From CAYVBJ01 sp964415185 (GTDB lineage: Bacteria; Bacteroidota; Rhodothermia; Balneolales; Balneolaceae): a DNA stretch of 20,298 bases. Made by a program: the position numbers and the translations under genes. Below, piece by piece: positions 1-8,460 of this stretch (the first letter of the stretch is position 1; every line of letters begins with the position of its first letter). The stretch is from positions 1 to 20,298 of the forward strand of contig CAYPZI010000046.1 of NCBI GenBank assembly GCA_964415185.1, in the 5' to 3' direction. Below the pieces are notes generated by a model. The model saw only the letters and a list, made by a program, of their open reading frames with translations, did no database searches and was not told the DNA's origin.

Positions 1-2
1 AG

Positions 3-173
3 AAAAGAAACTTTGCGGGTTTCTTACGACAGATTATAATTGACACAACACTAGTGTTTGCAAATACATTTCACATTAACTCAGCTCCTAAAAAGTATTT
101 GCAAAAACATATTGAAACCTTATTAAAAGAAAAAGATATTACGCGGACTCAGGCTCTGAAAGTGAGTAAGTAA
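3..173 (+). CDS. 3' end of an unrecognised open frame entering from the left edge
   Basis: A frame is open from the first bases of the window to a TAA at 171-173, giving about 56 codons with no convincing internal start. If real, the gene begins upstream of the window. The tail is hydrophobic and then lysine-rich, ending in TQALKVSK. I recognise no domain. Its stop lies only 21 bases from the stop of the leftward lipoprotein gene, a spacing that fits two convergent genes. The stretch is AT-rich like that neighbour. It could also be a chance open frame, since AT-rich DNA of this length can stay open by luck. Confidence 0.35.
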   Translation, partial: KRNFAGFLRQIIIDTTLVFANTFHINSAPKKYLQKHIETLLKEKDITRTQALKVSK

Positions 174-194
174 AAAATCCATCGCCCCGAAATT

Positions 195-1325
195 CTACAA
201 ATTGTCGGTACTGAATATTTCAACCATTGGATAAGGAAAGTTTTTGGAAGTGACAAGCAGGCTGTCATTCATTTCATGAATAGTGCCTATATGATCAAAT
301 GCCTTGACCAGGCTGTAATCGTTTTTGCTAATCTGATATGTGGTAACCACTTCTTCCCCTGTTCGATTAAGCTCATATGTTTGAATGAATATGTAATTTT
401 TATTGCTTATAACATTATCCATTACAGCTCTTTTGCCGCTATCACTGCTTTTATAACTGATTACCGGCTGATTTTCATTAAATGAAGGCACGATCTGGAT
501 CAATTCGAGGCCATCTAACAATACTCTGTCCGTACTTTTATATTCACTATTATTTTTTGAATAGATTTTTATATGCGGTAAATATCTGTCTACAGAATAA
601 ACGATATCATTGTTTTCAGAACAATAAATTGTTCCTCTTGATAATTGGTCTGTCAACAGCCAGTTATTAGAGGTAAAAACGTTTCCAAAAGTTTTTCCAG
701 GGGTAAGATCGAATTTAGAATGTGGAATGATATTTCCTTTGAGGTTTTCAGAAACTCCTGCCGGCCCCAATCTGCTTCGGATTATGATATGGCTATTATT
801 GGCACAAAAGCTTTCAGGAATATAATCAAGAATTATTTCATTACTGAGTTCTGGTTCAGGATTGTTGACATTATAAGCAAGTAGTTTTCTTTGATTATCC
901 AGGAGAAATAATGTTCCACCATCTTCATCAATCAACATATCAACAGGTTGAAGAAGTTCGCCGGGCCCTCTACCTGACAATTGGAAAGTATTGATATGTG
1001 CACCATTGTTTAGTTTGAAAATCTTCAACTCTTTTGACCGTGAGTCCAGAAGGAATACTTTTGAATCAAAAACTTTAACTTTTTTTATATCACCAAAAAT
1101 ATAATTCCGATCTGAAGATTGACTTCCTATAGTAATAAGTGGCAATGAATATTCTAAATTTTCATCCTTTTTTAATTCAAGTAAGCTAACATGACTACTA
1201 TAAGGCTGGCTTTTTTTAATTGATTCCAAATAATTCTCATCAAAATTGTATGTATTGACTTCTTTTTTACAATTGTTCAATAATAATATTGTGAACAATA
1301 TAATATGTAATGAATATATTTTCAT
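195..1325 (-). CDS. 6-bladed beta-propeller lipoprotein
   Basis: Predicted surface or periplasmic lipoprotein of 376 residues. The N-terminus has a lysine, a hydrophobic run (about residues 5-16) and Cys19 in the sequence LLNNC, a loose lipobox of the type tolerated in Bacteroidota. The rest consists of repeated beta-rich segments. GRGPGE at about 118-123, followed by a hydrophobic-Asp strand and LFLLD, is typical of the Bacteroidota 6-bladed propeller (NHL-like) family, whose ligands are mostly unknown. On the minus strand the ATG is preceded by GAGGTG (1335-1330), a stronger Shine-Dalgarno match than most genes here have. The gene is clearly more AT-rich than the efflux and metabolic genes to its right, so it may be accessory or recently acquired. 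No partner gene is visible. Family call good, function unknown. Confidence 0.8.
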   Translation of the reverse strand: MKIYSLHIILFTILLLNNCKKEVNTYNFDENYLESIKKSQPYSSHVSLLELKKDENLEYSLPLITIGSQSSDRNYIFGDIKKVKVFDSKVFLLDSRSKELKIFKLNNGAHINTFQLSGRGPGELLQPVDMLIDEDGGTLFLLDNQRKLLAYNVNNPEPELSNEIILDYIPESFCANNSHIIIRSRLGPAGVSENLKGNIIPHSKFDLTPGKTFGNVFTSNNWLLTDQLSRGTIYCSENNDIVYSVDRYLPHIKIYSKNNSEYKSTDRVLLDGLELIQIVPSFNENQPVISYKSSDSGKRAVMDNVISNKNYIFIQTYELNRTGEEVVTTYQISKNDYSLVKAFDHIGTIHEMNDSLLVTSKNFPYPMVEIFSTDNL

Positions 1326-1549
1326 ACATCACCTCTGTTTTATATTTAGGTTTAAAATGTCTACATATTTTATAAAAAAAAATGGGGGGCAAGTATTCGA
1401 TAGTAATTTTATAACTTTGTGAATTTCATCAAAACACAAGTCTGATTCAACTAAAAATCAAGCAGTGATATAACCACAATCCTTCAGCTTACGGAGTATT
1501 TTCACAGAATCGTACAATGTTTTGATCCCGTAAAAATAGCAATGAATAA

Positions 1550-1594
1550 CACCGCTATACACTGCGCTTAACACTGTGCAACTCTGTGGTTATA
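1550..1594. repeat. degenerate tandem repeat, period 10-12, CACTGTG-like
   Basis: Four imperfect units follow one another at 1550, 1560, 1572 and 1582, with cores CACCG, CACTGCG, CACTGTG and CTCTGTG. On the minus strand this reads as CCACAGAG, CACAGTG, CGCAGTG and so on. From general knowledge, sequence of the ACCACAGAG type recurs in intergenic DNA of many bacteria; its role is unknown. The last ten bases (1585-1594, TGTGGTTATA) are the exact reverse complement of 1469-1478. Confidence 0.5.
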
Positions 1595-1686
1595 CCTTTA
1601 AGGGCAAGAACCTTAATACCTGAAATTGCATATCAAATTTGTGGCAAACATCTGAAAACTTGTTTGTAATCACTATCACGTTTATT

Positions 1687-1724
1687 GATATACGATTTCT
1701 GATATGCGATATACGATATTCGAT
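1687..1724. repeat. heptamer tandem repeat, GATATAC type
   Basis: Five consecutive 7-base units start at 1687, 1694, 1701, 1708 and 1715: GATATAC, GATTTCT, GATATGC, GATATAC and GATATTC, followed by another GAT. All start with GAT, and four of the five start with GATAT. The regular 7-base step makes a true degenerate tandem repeat more likely than chance, though the tract is short. Confidence 0.6.
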
Positions 1725-1840
1725 CTGGTGGTAACTTCGTAACATCTATTTTGTGAAACGCCCGGGACAGACAAGAGTGGGATCTGTGCCGCTGTTACGA
1801 TTGAAATAGCGTTGCCTCCGACAGTCATCGGAAAATAAAA

Positions 1841-1877
1841 ATCAGCGAAATCCGGTACATCCCATTAATCTGTGATC
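1841..1877. repeat. 9-base degenerate tandem repeat, ATC-initial units
   Basis: Units beginning with ATC start at 1841, 1850, 1859 and 1868, exactly nine bases apart: ATCAGCGAA, ATCCGGTAC, ATCCCATTA and ATCTGTG, with one more ATC at 1875. The text resembles the ATCAGCGAAATCCGTG-like intergenic repeats known in Bacteroidota and other phyla (recall, not searched). The tract lies about 105 bases upstream of the thioredoxin start. Confidence 0.5.
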
Positions 1878-1983
1878 AAATAACCGCAATCAATAAGGAT
1901 CATACAAATTTGTGATATGTATTCTGTCAATCATTTCATAACTTTAACTGAATAAATAAAAAAACAGTTAATTATAAATAATT

Positions 1984-2310
1984 ATGAGTAACACATTAGA
2001 ATTCACTGACGATAATTTTTCGAGTGAAGTCGAAAATTCCGATAAACCGGTCCTTGTAGATTTTTGGGCTGAATGGTGCGGGCCCTGCAAAATGGTAGGA
2101 CCGATTGTTGAAGAGCTTGCCGATGAATATGAGGACAAGGTAAAAGTTGGCAAGGTAAATGTAGATAACAACCCTGAGATATCGGTCAAGTATGGTATCA
2201 GAAGTATTCCTTCACTGTTGATTTTCAAAAACGGAGAAGTTGCCGATCAAATCGTTGGAGCTGTGCCAAAAAATCATATCAAAAAACAGCTTGAAGCTCA
2301 ACTGGCGTAA
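1984..2310 (+). CDS. trxA: thioredoxin
   Basis: Cytoplasmic thiol-disulfide reductant of 108 residues, the usual length for bacterial thioredoxin 1. The active site is W31-C-G-P-C35 with the redox pair Cys32 and Cys35. The buried Asp26 (VDFWAEW context), the cis-proline Pro76 in SIPS and the GxV turn after the last strand are all present. There is no signal peptide, so it acts in the cytoplasm, normally recycled by thioredoxin reductase, which is not in this window. The ATG at 1984 gives the standard N-terminus; the upstream bases are A/T only and show no Shine-Dalgarno, as is common in Bacteroidota. It is a single-gene unit, with a long gap before it and a strong terminator after it. Confidence 0.96.
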   Translation: MSNTLEFTDDNFSSEVENSDKPVLVDFWAEWCGPCKMVGPIVEELADEYEDKVKVGKVNVDNNPEISVKYGIRSIPSLLIFKNGEVADQIVGAVPKNHIKKQLEAQLA

Positions 2311-2340
2311 CCGGCGATTTTTAATACGAAGTTTAGCTAT

Positions 2341-2368
2341 AAGGCAGTGGATTTCCGCTGCCTTTTTA
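2341..2368 (+). terminator. intrinsic terminator of thioredoxin
   Basis: AAGGCAGTGG (2341-2350), loop ATTT, then CCGCTGCCTT (2355-2364) gives a 10-bp stem with one G-T pair, followed by a T run. It lies 30 bases after the thioredoxin stop and separates that gene from the efflux operon. Confidence 0.85.
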
Positions 2369-2519
2369 TATGATTATAAGTTTTAATGCATTTCTCAGAT
2401 AATCCCGATCTTTTATTACAAAACCCCGGCGATTTCCTGATCCGTTACTCATTTTTACAAATGCACGGTGTTCTTTGAAAACTATTGAATTGACTAAAGC
2501 GTTGTAACCCTGAAATATA

Positions 2520-3611
2520 ATGTCATGGAAAATGAATAAATTGGCAAAAAAAATTGCATTGATCCTCTTGGTGCTTGTTGCAATAAGTGCGATCGCCTAT
2601 CCGAAAATACAACTTTTGTTTAGTAATTCAGCAAATCAGGATCAGAGTAATGAGAGTCAGCAAATTCTCCAGATAGAGGTATACGTGCCGGGTTACACTT
2701 CAATTGAAGACAAAATATTTGCCACCGGTTCTGTTCTTGCAAATGAAGATGTAGACCTGAGCGCTGAAGCATCGGGCATTATAACAGATATTCATTTTTC
2801 GGAAGGCCGTGCCGTAAAAAAAGGGGACCTTCTACTCAAAATTAATGACAGCGAACTCCAGGCTGAATTGCAACGGGCTGAATTCAGGTTAACTCTGGCA
2901 GAACAAAGGGAAGGCAGGCAGCGGCAACTACTGGAACGGGGCGGCATCAGCCAGGAAGATTATGATGCAACCCTGAATGAAGTGAATGTACTCAGGGCAG
3001 AGAAAAGACTTATCAATGCACAAATTGCAAAAACAGAAATCAGGGCCCCGTTCGACGGAGTGATCGGTTTAAAATTTGTGAGTGAGGGCAGCTACATTAG
3101 TCCGCAAACCCGAATTGCTACATTACAAAACCTGAATCCCGTAAAAATTGATTTTACCGTGCCAGAAAGATATCTCTCGCGTGTAGCTCCGGATGATAAA
3201 ATCGAATTTACGGTTCAGGGGGTGGATTCAACTTTTACCGGCAATGTTTATGCGATTGAACCAAGGATTGATTCACAAACAAGAACTTTAAGGATACGCG
3301 CGCGCAGCAAAAACGATGGAAGGCTTTTGCTGCCGGGTGCATTCGCAAATATTGAACTGATACTTGAAACCGTGGAAAACGCAATTATGATTCCAACCAT
3401 GTCGGTCGTGCCGCAACTGAACAGCCAAAAAGTATACAAGCTTGAAAACAATGTGGTAACTGAACAGATTGTTGAAACGGGGATCAGAACAAGTGAGCGT
3501 ATTCAGATTATTCAGGGAGTAGCAGATACAGATACTATCTTAACCACCGGTCTTTTGCAGGTTCGCCCCGGAGACCAGGTTGAGATCTCCAAAATTGAAA
3601 CGGGATCCTGA
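2520..3611 (+). CDS. RND efflux periplasmic adaptor (membrane fusion protein)
   Basis: Periplasmic adaptor that links the inner-membrane RND pump to the outer-membrane channel. Of 363 residues, about 11-27 form a hydrophobic N-terminal anchor with no lipobox Cys, so it is probably membrane-tethered by this helix. The lipoyl/barrel-sandwich half (SAEASGIITDI, about 81-91, to GDLLLKIN) is followed by an alpha-helical hairpin (about 112-170). The second lipoyl half carries the family motif RAPFDGVIG (175-183). Beta-barrel and membrane-proximal domains complete the protein. It is closest in form to the MdtA/AcrA/MexA group. The ATG at 2520 is used; an in-frame ATG at 2532 would shorten the N-terminus by four residues. 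It is the first gene of a three-gene operon; the pump starts two bases after its stop. Confidence 0.93.
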   Translation: MSWKMNKLAKKIALILLVLVAISAIAYPKIQLLFSNSANQDQSNESQQILQIEVYVPGYTSIEDKIFATGSVLANEDVDLSAEASGIITDIHFSEGRAVKKGDLLLKINDSELQAELQRAEFRLTLAEQREGRQRQLLERGGISQEDYDATLNEVNVLRAEKRLINAQIAKTEIRAPFDGVIGLKFVSEGSYISPQTRIATLQNLNPVKIDFTVPERYLSRVAPDDKIEFTVQGVDSTFTGNVYAIEPRIDSQTRTLRIRARSKNDGRLLLPGAFANIELILETVENAIMIPTMSVVPQLNSQKVYKLENNVVTEQIVETGIRTSERIQIIQGVADTDTILTTGLLQVRPGDQVEISKIETGS

Positions 3612-3613
3612 TC

Positions 3614-6600
3614 ATGAGTTTATACTCCCTCAGTATTCGAAGGCCTGTATTGGCATCCGTAATGTCGATAGTTATCGTGCTGTTCGGAGTGATTTCATTC
3701 TACTATTTGGGTGTGCGTGAATATCCTTCGGTTGACCCTCCGATCATAACGGTTGCTACAGAATATACGGGTGCAAATGCAGATGTAATCGAGTCGCAGA
3801 TAACCGAGCCGCTTGAAGAGTCGATCAATGGTGTGGCGGGTATAAGGGTATTATCATCCGTAAGCCGGGAGGGGCGAAGCACGATCACCGTTGAATTTGA
3901 TATTGATGTGGATCTTGAAGCGGCTGCCAACGATGTGAGAGACAGGACTTCAAGAGCGACACGTAACCTCCCTGCGGATGCGGAACCGCCTGTGGTTACC
4001 AAAGCCGATGCGGATGCCTCTCCGATAGTATTCCTGAATGTAAACAGTGACCGCCGCAACCTTCTCGATCTCACCTCCATTGCCGATAATATTTTTAAGG
4101 AACAACTCCAGACCATTCCGGGGGTCAGTGAAATCAGAATCTGGGGTTCCAGAACCTACGCTATGCGGCTCTGGATGGAACCCCTGAAGCTTGCAGCTTA
4201 TGGAGTGACACCGCTCGATATTCAACAGGCTCTTAACCGTGAGAATGTGGAATTGCCATCCGGACGGATTGAAGGCAATTTTACCGAACTGACTGTCCGC
4301 ACCATGGGCAGAATGACTTCAGAAGAAGAATTCAATAACATGATTATCCGGGAAGAAGCCGGAAGCGTTGTTCGCCTGCGCGATGTGGGGTACGCAAAAC
4401 TTGGAGCGCAAAATGAAAGAACCGTCCTGAAACGGGATGGTGTTCCTATGGTGGGAGTTGTTGCCATACCTCAGCCCGGTTCAAACCAGCTTGCCATCAC
4501 CGAAGAGTTTTTTAATCGGGTTGGCCGAATAAAACAGGATCTTCCCGAAGACATTGATGTGGCTGTGGGTTTTGATACATCTGAGTATGTACAGCAGTCC
4601 ATTAATGAAGTACAACAAACCGTTTTCATTGCTTTAGGCCTGGTAGTATTGGTGATTTTTCTATTTCTCAGGGACGCCAGGTCTACCCTGATTCCCGTAG
4701 TTGTGATACCGATTGCCCTGATCGGTTCATTTTTTATCATGTACGTAGCCGGTTTTACCATTAACGTGTTAACCATGCTTGCCGTTATTCTTGCCATCGG
4801 CCTGGTTGTGGATGATGCAATTGTGGTACTTGAAAATATTTATGCTAAAATTGAAAAGGGGTTGCCTATTATTGAAGCCGGTGTTTTAGGTACGAAAGAG
4901 ATCTTCTTCGCGGTTATTGCAACTTCTTTGGCTTTGATTTCTGTTTTCATGCCCATTCTATTCCTGGGTGGCGTAACCGGGCGGCTCTTCAGGGAATTTG
5001 GCGTGGTAATTGCCGGTGCCGTGGCCATTTCATCATTTGTGGCACTTTCTCTCACCCCAATGCTGTCAACCAAAATTTTAAAAACCGGGTCGGGAAAGAA
5101 TTGGTTTTATGAGATGACTGAGCCGTTTTTTGTTTGGCTGAATGATATATACAAACGTTCTCTTGAAAGCTTCATGAGGCATCGATGGCTGGCATTCGTT
5201 ATCATTGCCCTTTCCGCAGGTTTTGGCTTGTTCATCAATTTTTCATTGCCTGCAGAACTTGCGCCGCTTGAAGACAGGGGCCAGGTCAGAATTTTTGCCA
5301 CGGGGCCTGAAGGTGCAACTTTTGAATATATGGATCAATATGCCGACCAAATGGTGCAGATGGTTGAAGAAAACGTTCCGGAAAAGGATGGTTTCATTAC
5401 TGTAACCTCTCCGGGTTTTGGAGCATCCACTTCCATCAACTCTGCCTTTGGCTTCCTCATTTTAGAGGATAAAGAGAACAGGGAGAGGTCGCAGCAGGAA
5501 ATAGCTGATATTCTTTCTGCCAAAGTAAAAGATTTAAGTGGAGCACAGGCATTTGTTTCACAACCTCAATCCATTGGCCAGAGAAGCCTGGGTTTGCCGG
5601 TACAGTACGTATTGCAGGCACAAAACCTGGATCGTTTAAAAGAAGTGATACCGAATTTTATCAACCGGGCAATGCAACATCCCACATTTGTATATGCCGA
5701 ATCAGATCTCAAATTCAACAAACCTGAATTGCAGGTTTCTATCGACCGGGACCGAGCCCGGGACCTGGGTGTTTCAACTTTTGATATAGCCCAAACGCTT
5801 CAGTTATCACTGTCCGGTTCGAGGTTTGGTTTCTTTATAATGGATGGAAAACAGTATTGGGTTATTGGTCAGATGGAAAGAGAGAACCGGAATGCTCCGA
5901 TTGACCTCAGAACGATTTATGTCAGAAATAATAATGATGAGCTTATACAAATGGATAACCTGGTTTCAATCAGTGAGCAGAGTGCCCCGCCCCAGCTTTT
6001 CAGGTTTAACAGGTTTAAATCGGCTACAATATCGGCTTCGCTGGCACCGGGAAAGACGATAGGCGACGGAATCAACGCAATGAATGAAATTGCCGCAGAA
6101 GTGTTACCGCCTGCCATTACAACCGATCTGAGCGGGCCGGCAAGAGATTTTGCAGATAGCGAAACCAGTCTTAATTTTATTTTTATTCTTGCTCTGGGTC
6201 TTATTTACCTGGTTTTGGCTGCCCAGTTTGAAAGCTTTCGTGACCCTTTCATTATTCTTTTTACAGTACCCCTGGCACTTTTCGGTTCTCTTGTTTCCCT
6301 TTGGTACTTTGATCAAACTTTGAATATTTTCAGCAGAATCGGAATGATTATGCTGATAGGGCTGATTGCAAAGAACGGGATTTTAATTGTGGAGTTCGCA
6401 AATCAGCGCCAAAACCAGGGCATGAATGTCATGGATGCCATTATGGATGCTTCTGCCGTCCGGTTTCGGCCAATCCTGATGACTTCCATATCAACTATAT
6501 TGGGAATCCTCCCGATTGCATTGGCGCTGGGTGCCGGTGCCGAAAGCCGGATGTCGATGGGTATTGCTGTTGTAGGCGGATTGTTAATCGGCAGCTTTTT

Positions 6601-6715
6601 TACGCTCTATGTAATACCTGCCGTTTATTCATATTTTGCTACACAAAAAGAACGAATCGAAATTGATGAAGATAAACTGGAAGAAGTTGAAAGTATTGAA
6701 CCCGCCGCGTTATAA
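3614..6715 (+). CDS. RND multidrug efflux pump, HAE1 type
   Basis: Proton-driven inner-membrane transporter of 1033 residues, full length for the AcrB/MexB family. It has TM1 (about 10-30), a large periplasmic loop, a TM2-6 block, a second loop and TM7-12, in the usual duplicated plan. The proton relay is intact: Asp400-Asp401 in TM4 (GLVVDDAIVV), Lys920 in TM10 (GLIAKNGIL) and Arg952 in RFRPILMTS match AcrB D407, D408, K940 and R971. The paired Asp and the N-terminal REYPSVDPP text favour drug-type (HAE1) over heavy-metal pumps; the substrate cannot be told from sequence. It starts two bases after the adaptor stop, so the two are co-transcribed and probably coupled. The next gene overlaps its 3' end. 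Confidence 0.95.
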   Translation: MSLYSLSIRRPVLASVMSIVIVLFGVISFYYLGVREYPSVDPPIITVATEYTGANADVIESQITEPLEESINGVAGIRVLSSVSREGRSTITVEFDIDVDLEAAANDVRDRTSRATRNLPADAEPPVVTKADADASPIVFLNVNSDRRNLLDLTSIADNIFKEQLQTIPGVSEIRIWGSRTYAMRLWMEPLKLAAYGVTPLDIQQALNRENVELPSGRIEGNFTELTVRTMGRMTSEEEFNNMIIREEAGSVVRLRDVGYAKLGAQNERTVLKRDGVPMVGVVAIPQPGSNQLAITEEFFNRVGRIKQDLPEDIDVAVGFDTSEYVQQSINEVQQTVFIALGLVVLVIFLFLRDARSTLIPVVVIPIALIGSFFIMYVAGFTINVLTMLAVILAIGLVVDDAIVVLENIYAKIEKGLPIIEAGVLGTKEIFFAVIATSLALISVFMPILFLGGVTGRLFREFGVVIAGAVAISSFVALSLTPMLSTKILKTGSGKNWFYEMTEPFFVWLNDIYKRSLESFMRHRWLAFVIIALSAGFGLFINFSLPAELAPLEDRGQVRIFATGPEGATFEYMDQYADQMVQMVEENVPEKDGFITVTSPGFGASTSINSAFGFLILEDKENRERSQQEIADILSAKVKDLSGAQAFVSQPQSIGQRSLGLPVQYVLQAQNLDRLKEVIPNFINRAMQHPTFVYAESDLKFNKPELQVSIDRDRARDLGVSTFDIAQTLQLSLSGSRFGFFIMDGKQYWVIGQMERENRNAPIDLRTIYVRNNNDELIQMDNLVSISEQSAPPQLFRFNRFKSATISASLAPGKTIGDGINAMNEIAAEVLPPAITTDLSGPARDFADSETSLNFIFILALGLIYLVLAAQFESFRDPFIILFTVPLALFGSLVSLWYFDQTLNIFSRIGMIMLIGLIAKNGILIVEFANQRQNQGMNVMDAIMDASAVRFRPILMTSISTILGILPIALALGAGAESRMSMGIAVVGGLLIGSFFTLYVIPAVYSYFATQKERIEIDEDKLEEVESIEPAAL

Positions 6716-8051
6716 TTATTTTTTAACCTGTTCTTTTTTTATTCTGGCTTTTTTGAAATTTGCTATTCCGGATCATTTGGCGGCTCAGCCCGGCCAGGTT
6801 CTTGAGCTTGATCAAGCCATAAAGATCGGCCTTGAAAATAATTTTGGTATCAAACTGGCACGTACTTCTGTTGAAGTTGCAGAAAATAACAAGACTCTTG
6901 GAAATGCAGGGTTTTTACCTGCCCTCACAGGAACTGCTGCCCGTACCGAACGGTTTTCTGAAACGATAGAGACGGAAACTGAAGTTTCGCAGAGCCTAAT
7001 CGAGGGCGCAACCACAACGATCACCAACACTGATGTTTCACTGAGCTGGACATTATTTGATGGCCTAAGGATGTTTGCTGCCTGGGACAGGCTGGGAGAA
7101 CTTGAAGAATTAAGCAAAACCGAGCTCCGCTTGCAAATGGAGCAAACCGTCAGTGATATTATCGTGCTTTATTACAATGTAGCGGCTCTTCAAAAACAGG
7201 TCGATATCCTCAGAAATTCTGTAGATGTTTCTTTGGAAAGAGAAGAAATTACTGAAACGGAGCTTGACCTGGGTTCAGGGTCCAAATTTGACCTGCTACA
7301 AGCCAGAACCGATTTAAACTCAGACAGGGCTGCTGTTTTGCGTGAGCTGAATAACCTTGTGCAGGCAAAGACCTTGTTAAATGAAATTCTTGCCCGGGAC
7401 CTTGAAACCGAATTTGAAGCGACCGACGATATAGCCATAAACAGATCTTTGATTGGAAATGAAATCCTGCAGAAAATCTTATCTGACAACACCGAACTGG
7501 CCATTGCCCGTTTGGAGGAGTCTGTTGCCAGGCAAGAGGTGAAAGAAGAAAAAAGCGAAAGGTACCCAAACCTTGTTTTCAATTCGGGATACAGCTTTAA
7601 TAAAAATGAATCTACCGGAGGTTTTACGACATTCTTTAAAACTACCGGTTTCAGGGCAGGCCTCACAGCACGCCTCAATTTTTTTAACGGGTTTAATACA
7701 AACAGGCGAATTGATGAAGCCAAACTAAATGTAAAAACTGCCCAACTTCAAAGAGAAGAACTGAGGTTGAGAATTATGTCCAATTTTAACGTTATTTACA
7801 ATACCTACCTGAACAGTATTGATCTTGTAGATCTTGAAAGAGAGAATCTTGGAAATGCAGAAGAGACACTGGATATTGCACTGGAACGGTTCAGGCTCGG
7901 AACCATCAGTTCACTCGAGTTGAGAGAATCTCAGCGGACATTTTTATCAGCAGAAAGCCGTTTGATACAAGCAGAATTCGAAGCAAAACAGAGTGAGACG
8001 GAATTATTGAGATTAAGCGGGATGTTGCAGGATCTTACAATCGGAAAGTGA
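6666..8051 (+). CDS. TolC-family outer membrane efflux protein
   Basis: Outer-membrane channel of the tripartite pump, about 461 residues from the chosen start. A basic n-region (KINWKKLK) and a hydrophobic stretch (about 18-35) ending near LAAQ form a signal peptide. The mature part shows two duplicated OEP halves with long heptad-like helices and the family pattern LDQAIKIGLENN near the start, SLSWTLFDG in the first beta segment and LTARLNFFNGF in the second. The frame is open back to an ATG at 6636, but ATG 6666 gives a better signal peptide; it overlaps the pump gene by 50 bases in another frame. TTG 6687 or 6696 are alternatives. Its last 17 bases overlap the 3' end of the leftward ATP-binding gene. 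Confidence 0.9.
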   Translation: MKINWKKLKVLNPPRYNYFLTCSFFILAFLKFAIPDHLAAQPGQVLELDQAIKIGLENNFGIKLARTSVEVAENNKTLGNAGFLPALTGTAARTERFSETIETETEVSQSLIEGATTTITNTDVSLSWTLFDGLRMFAAWDRLGELEELSKTELRLQMEQTVSDIIVLYYNVAALQKQVDILRNSVDVSLEREEITETELDLGSGSKFDLLQARTDLNSDRAAVLRELNNLVQAKTLLNEILARDLETEFEATDDIAINRSLIGNEILQKILSDNTELAIARLEESVARQEVKEEKSERYPNLVFNSGYSFNKNESTGGFTTFFKTTGFRAGLTARLNFFNGFNTNRRIDEAKLNVKTAQLQREELRLRIMSNFNVIYNTYLNSIDLVDLERENLGNAEETLDIALERFRLGTISSLELRESQRTFLSAESRLIQAEFEAKQSETELLRLSGMLQDLTIGK

Positions 8052-8442
8052 TAATAACTTTTCGGCCTTCATCTTCATACTGAACTTTATCAGCCATTTC
8101 CTCAATAATAAAGAGCCCTCTTCCGCCTGTTTTTAATAGGTTTTCTTCGCTAAGCGGATTCGTTCTTTTTTTGAAATCAAAGCCTTCTCCCTGATCGGTT
8201 ACAGTAAATATTATTTGATTTTCTTCGGTTGATACATCTGCTTCGACTTCTACATTTTTGTCAGCATTAAGTTTATTTCCGTGCACAATTCCATTGGTTA
8301 CTGCTTCACTTAATACCAACTGGAGTTTCGATTTCAAATCCTCATCCAGGTTAAAATCACGATCGATTTCTTCAATAAGGTCAAGTGCATGTTCACACTC
8401 GTCATAACTGGATTTTAATGTTAACCCGTATTTTTTTGACAT
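8035..8442 (-). CDS. RsbW/SpoIIAB-like ATP-binding protein (possible anti-sigma factor)
   Basis: Small cytoplasmic GHKL-fold protein of 135 residues from ATG 8442; a TTG two codons earlier is also possible. The ATP-site boxes are clear: N box SEAVTNGIVHGN with Glu46 and Asn50, G1 box DQGEGFD (83-89) and G2 box GGRGLFIIEEMAD (106-118). This is the RsbW/SpoIIAB serine-kinase family, which in known cases binds a sigma factor and phosphorylates a STAS anti-antagonist; Glu46 and Asn50 correspond to the SpoIIAB base and Mg ligand. No sigma factor, STAS protein or PP2C phosphatase is adjacent, so the partners are unknown. It lies 18 bases downstream of glutamate dehydrogenase on the same strand, so co-transcription is likely. 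Its stop lies inside the TolC gene. Confidence 0.85.
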   Translation of the reverse strand: MSKKYGLTLKSSYDECEHALDLIEEIDRDFNLDEDLKSKLQLVLSEAVTNGIVHGNKLNADKNVEVEADVSTEENQIIFTVTDQGEGFDFKKRTNPLSEENLLKTGGRGLFIIEEMADKVQYEDEGRKVIITFRL

Positions 8443-8460
8443 TGTCAAATATACGCGGGA

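Larger units (their letters stand above)
1326..1983. other. 658-base intergenic region with degenerate repeats, no gene seen
   Basis: No credible coding frame was found on either strand between the lipoprotein start and thioredoxin. The region holds three separate short-period repeat tracts, entered individually, plus a homopolymer pair (A9 at 1374-1382 and G6 at 1384-1389) 49 to 64 bases upstream of the lipoprotein ATG. The promoters of both flanking genes should lie here, but I could not match a Bacteroidota promoter (TTTG / TAnnTTTG) with confidence. Confidence 0.7.

Noticed and set aside
276..884. Three small rightward open frames opposite the lipoprotein gene
   Set aside because: They lie antisense to a well-supported propeller gene and show no recognisable domain or ribosome site.
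1469..1594. 10-base inverted repeat (TATAACCACA / TGTGGTTATA) that could mark ends of a small mobile element
   Set aside because: No target-site duplication flanks it, and its right arm is part of the CACTGTG-type repeat tract, so the match is probably due to the repeat family.
1687..1724. Regular repeats suggesting a CRISPR array
   Set aside because: Units are 7 bases with no spacers, and no cas gene is present.
7190..7723. 177-codon leftward open frame
   Set aside because: Shadow of the TolC gene; the composition mirrors its codons and no family features appear.
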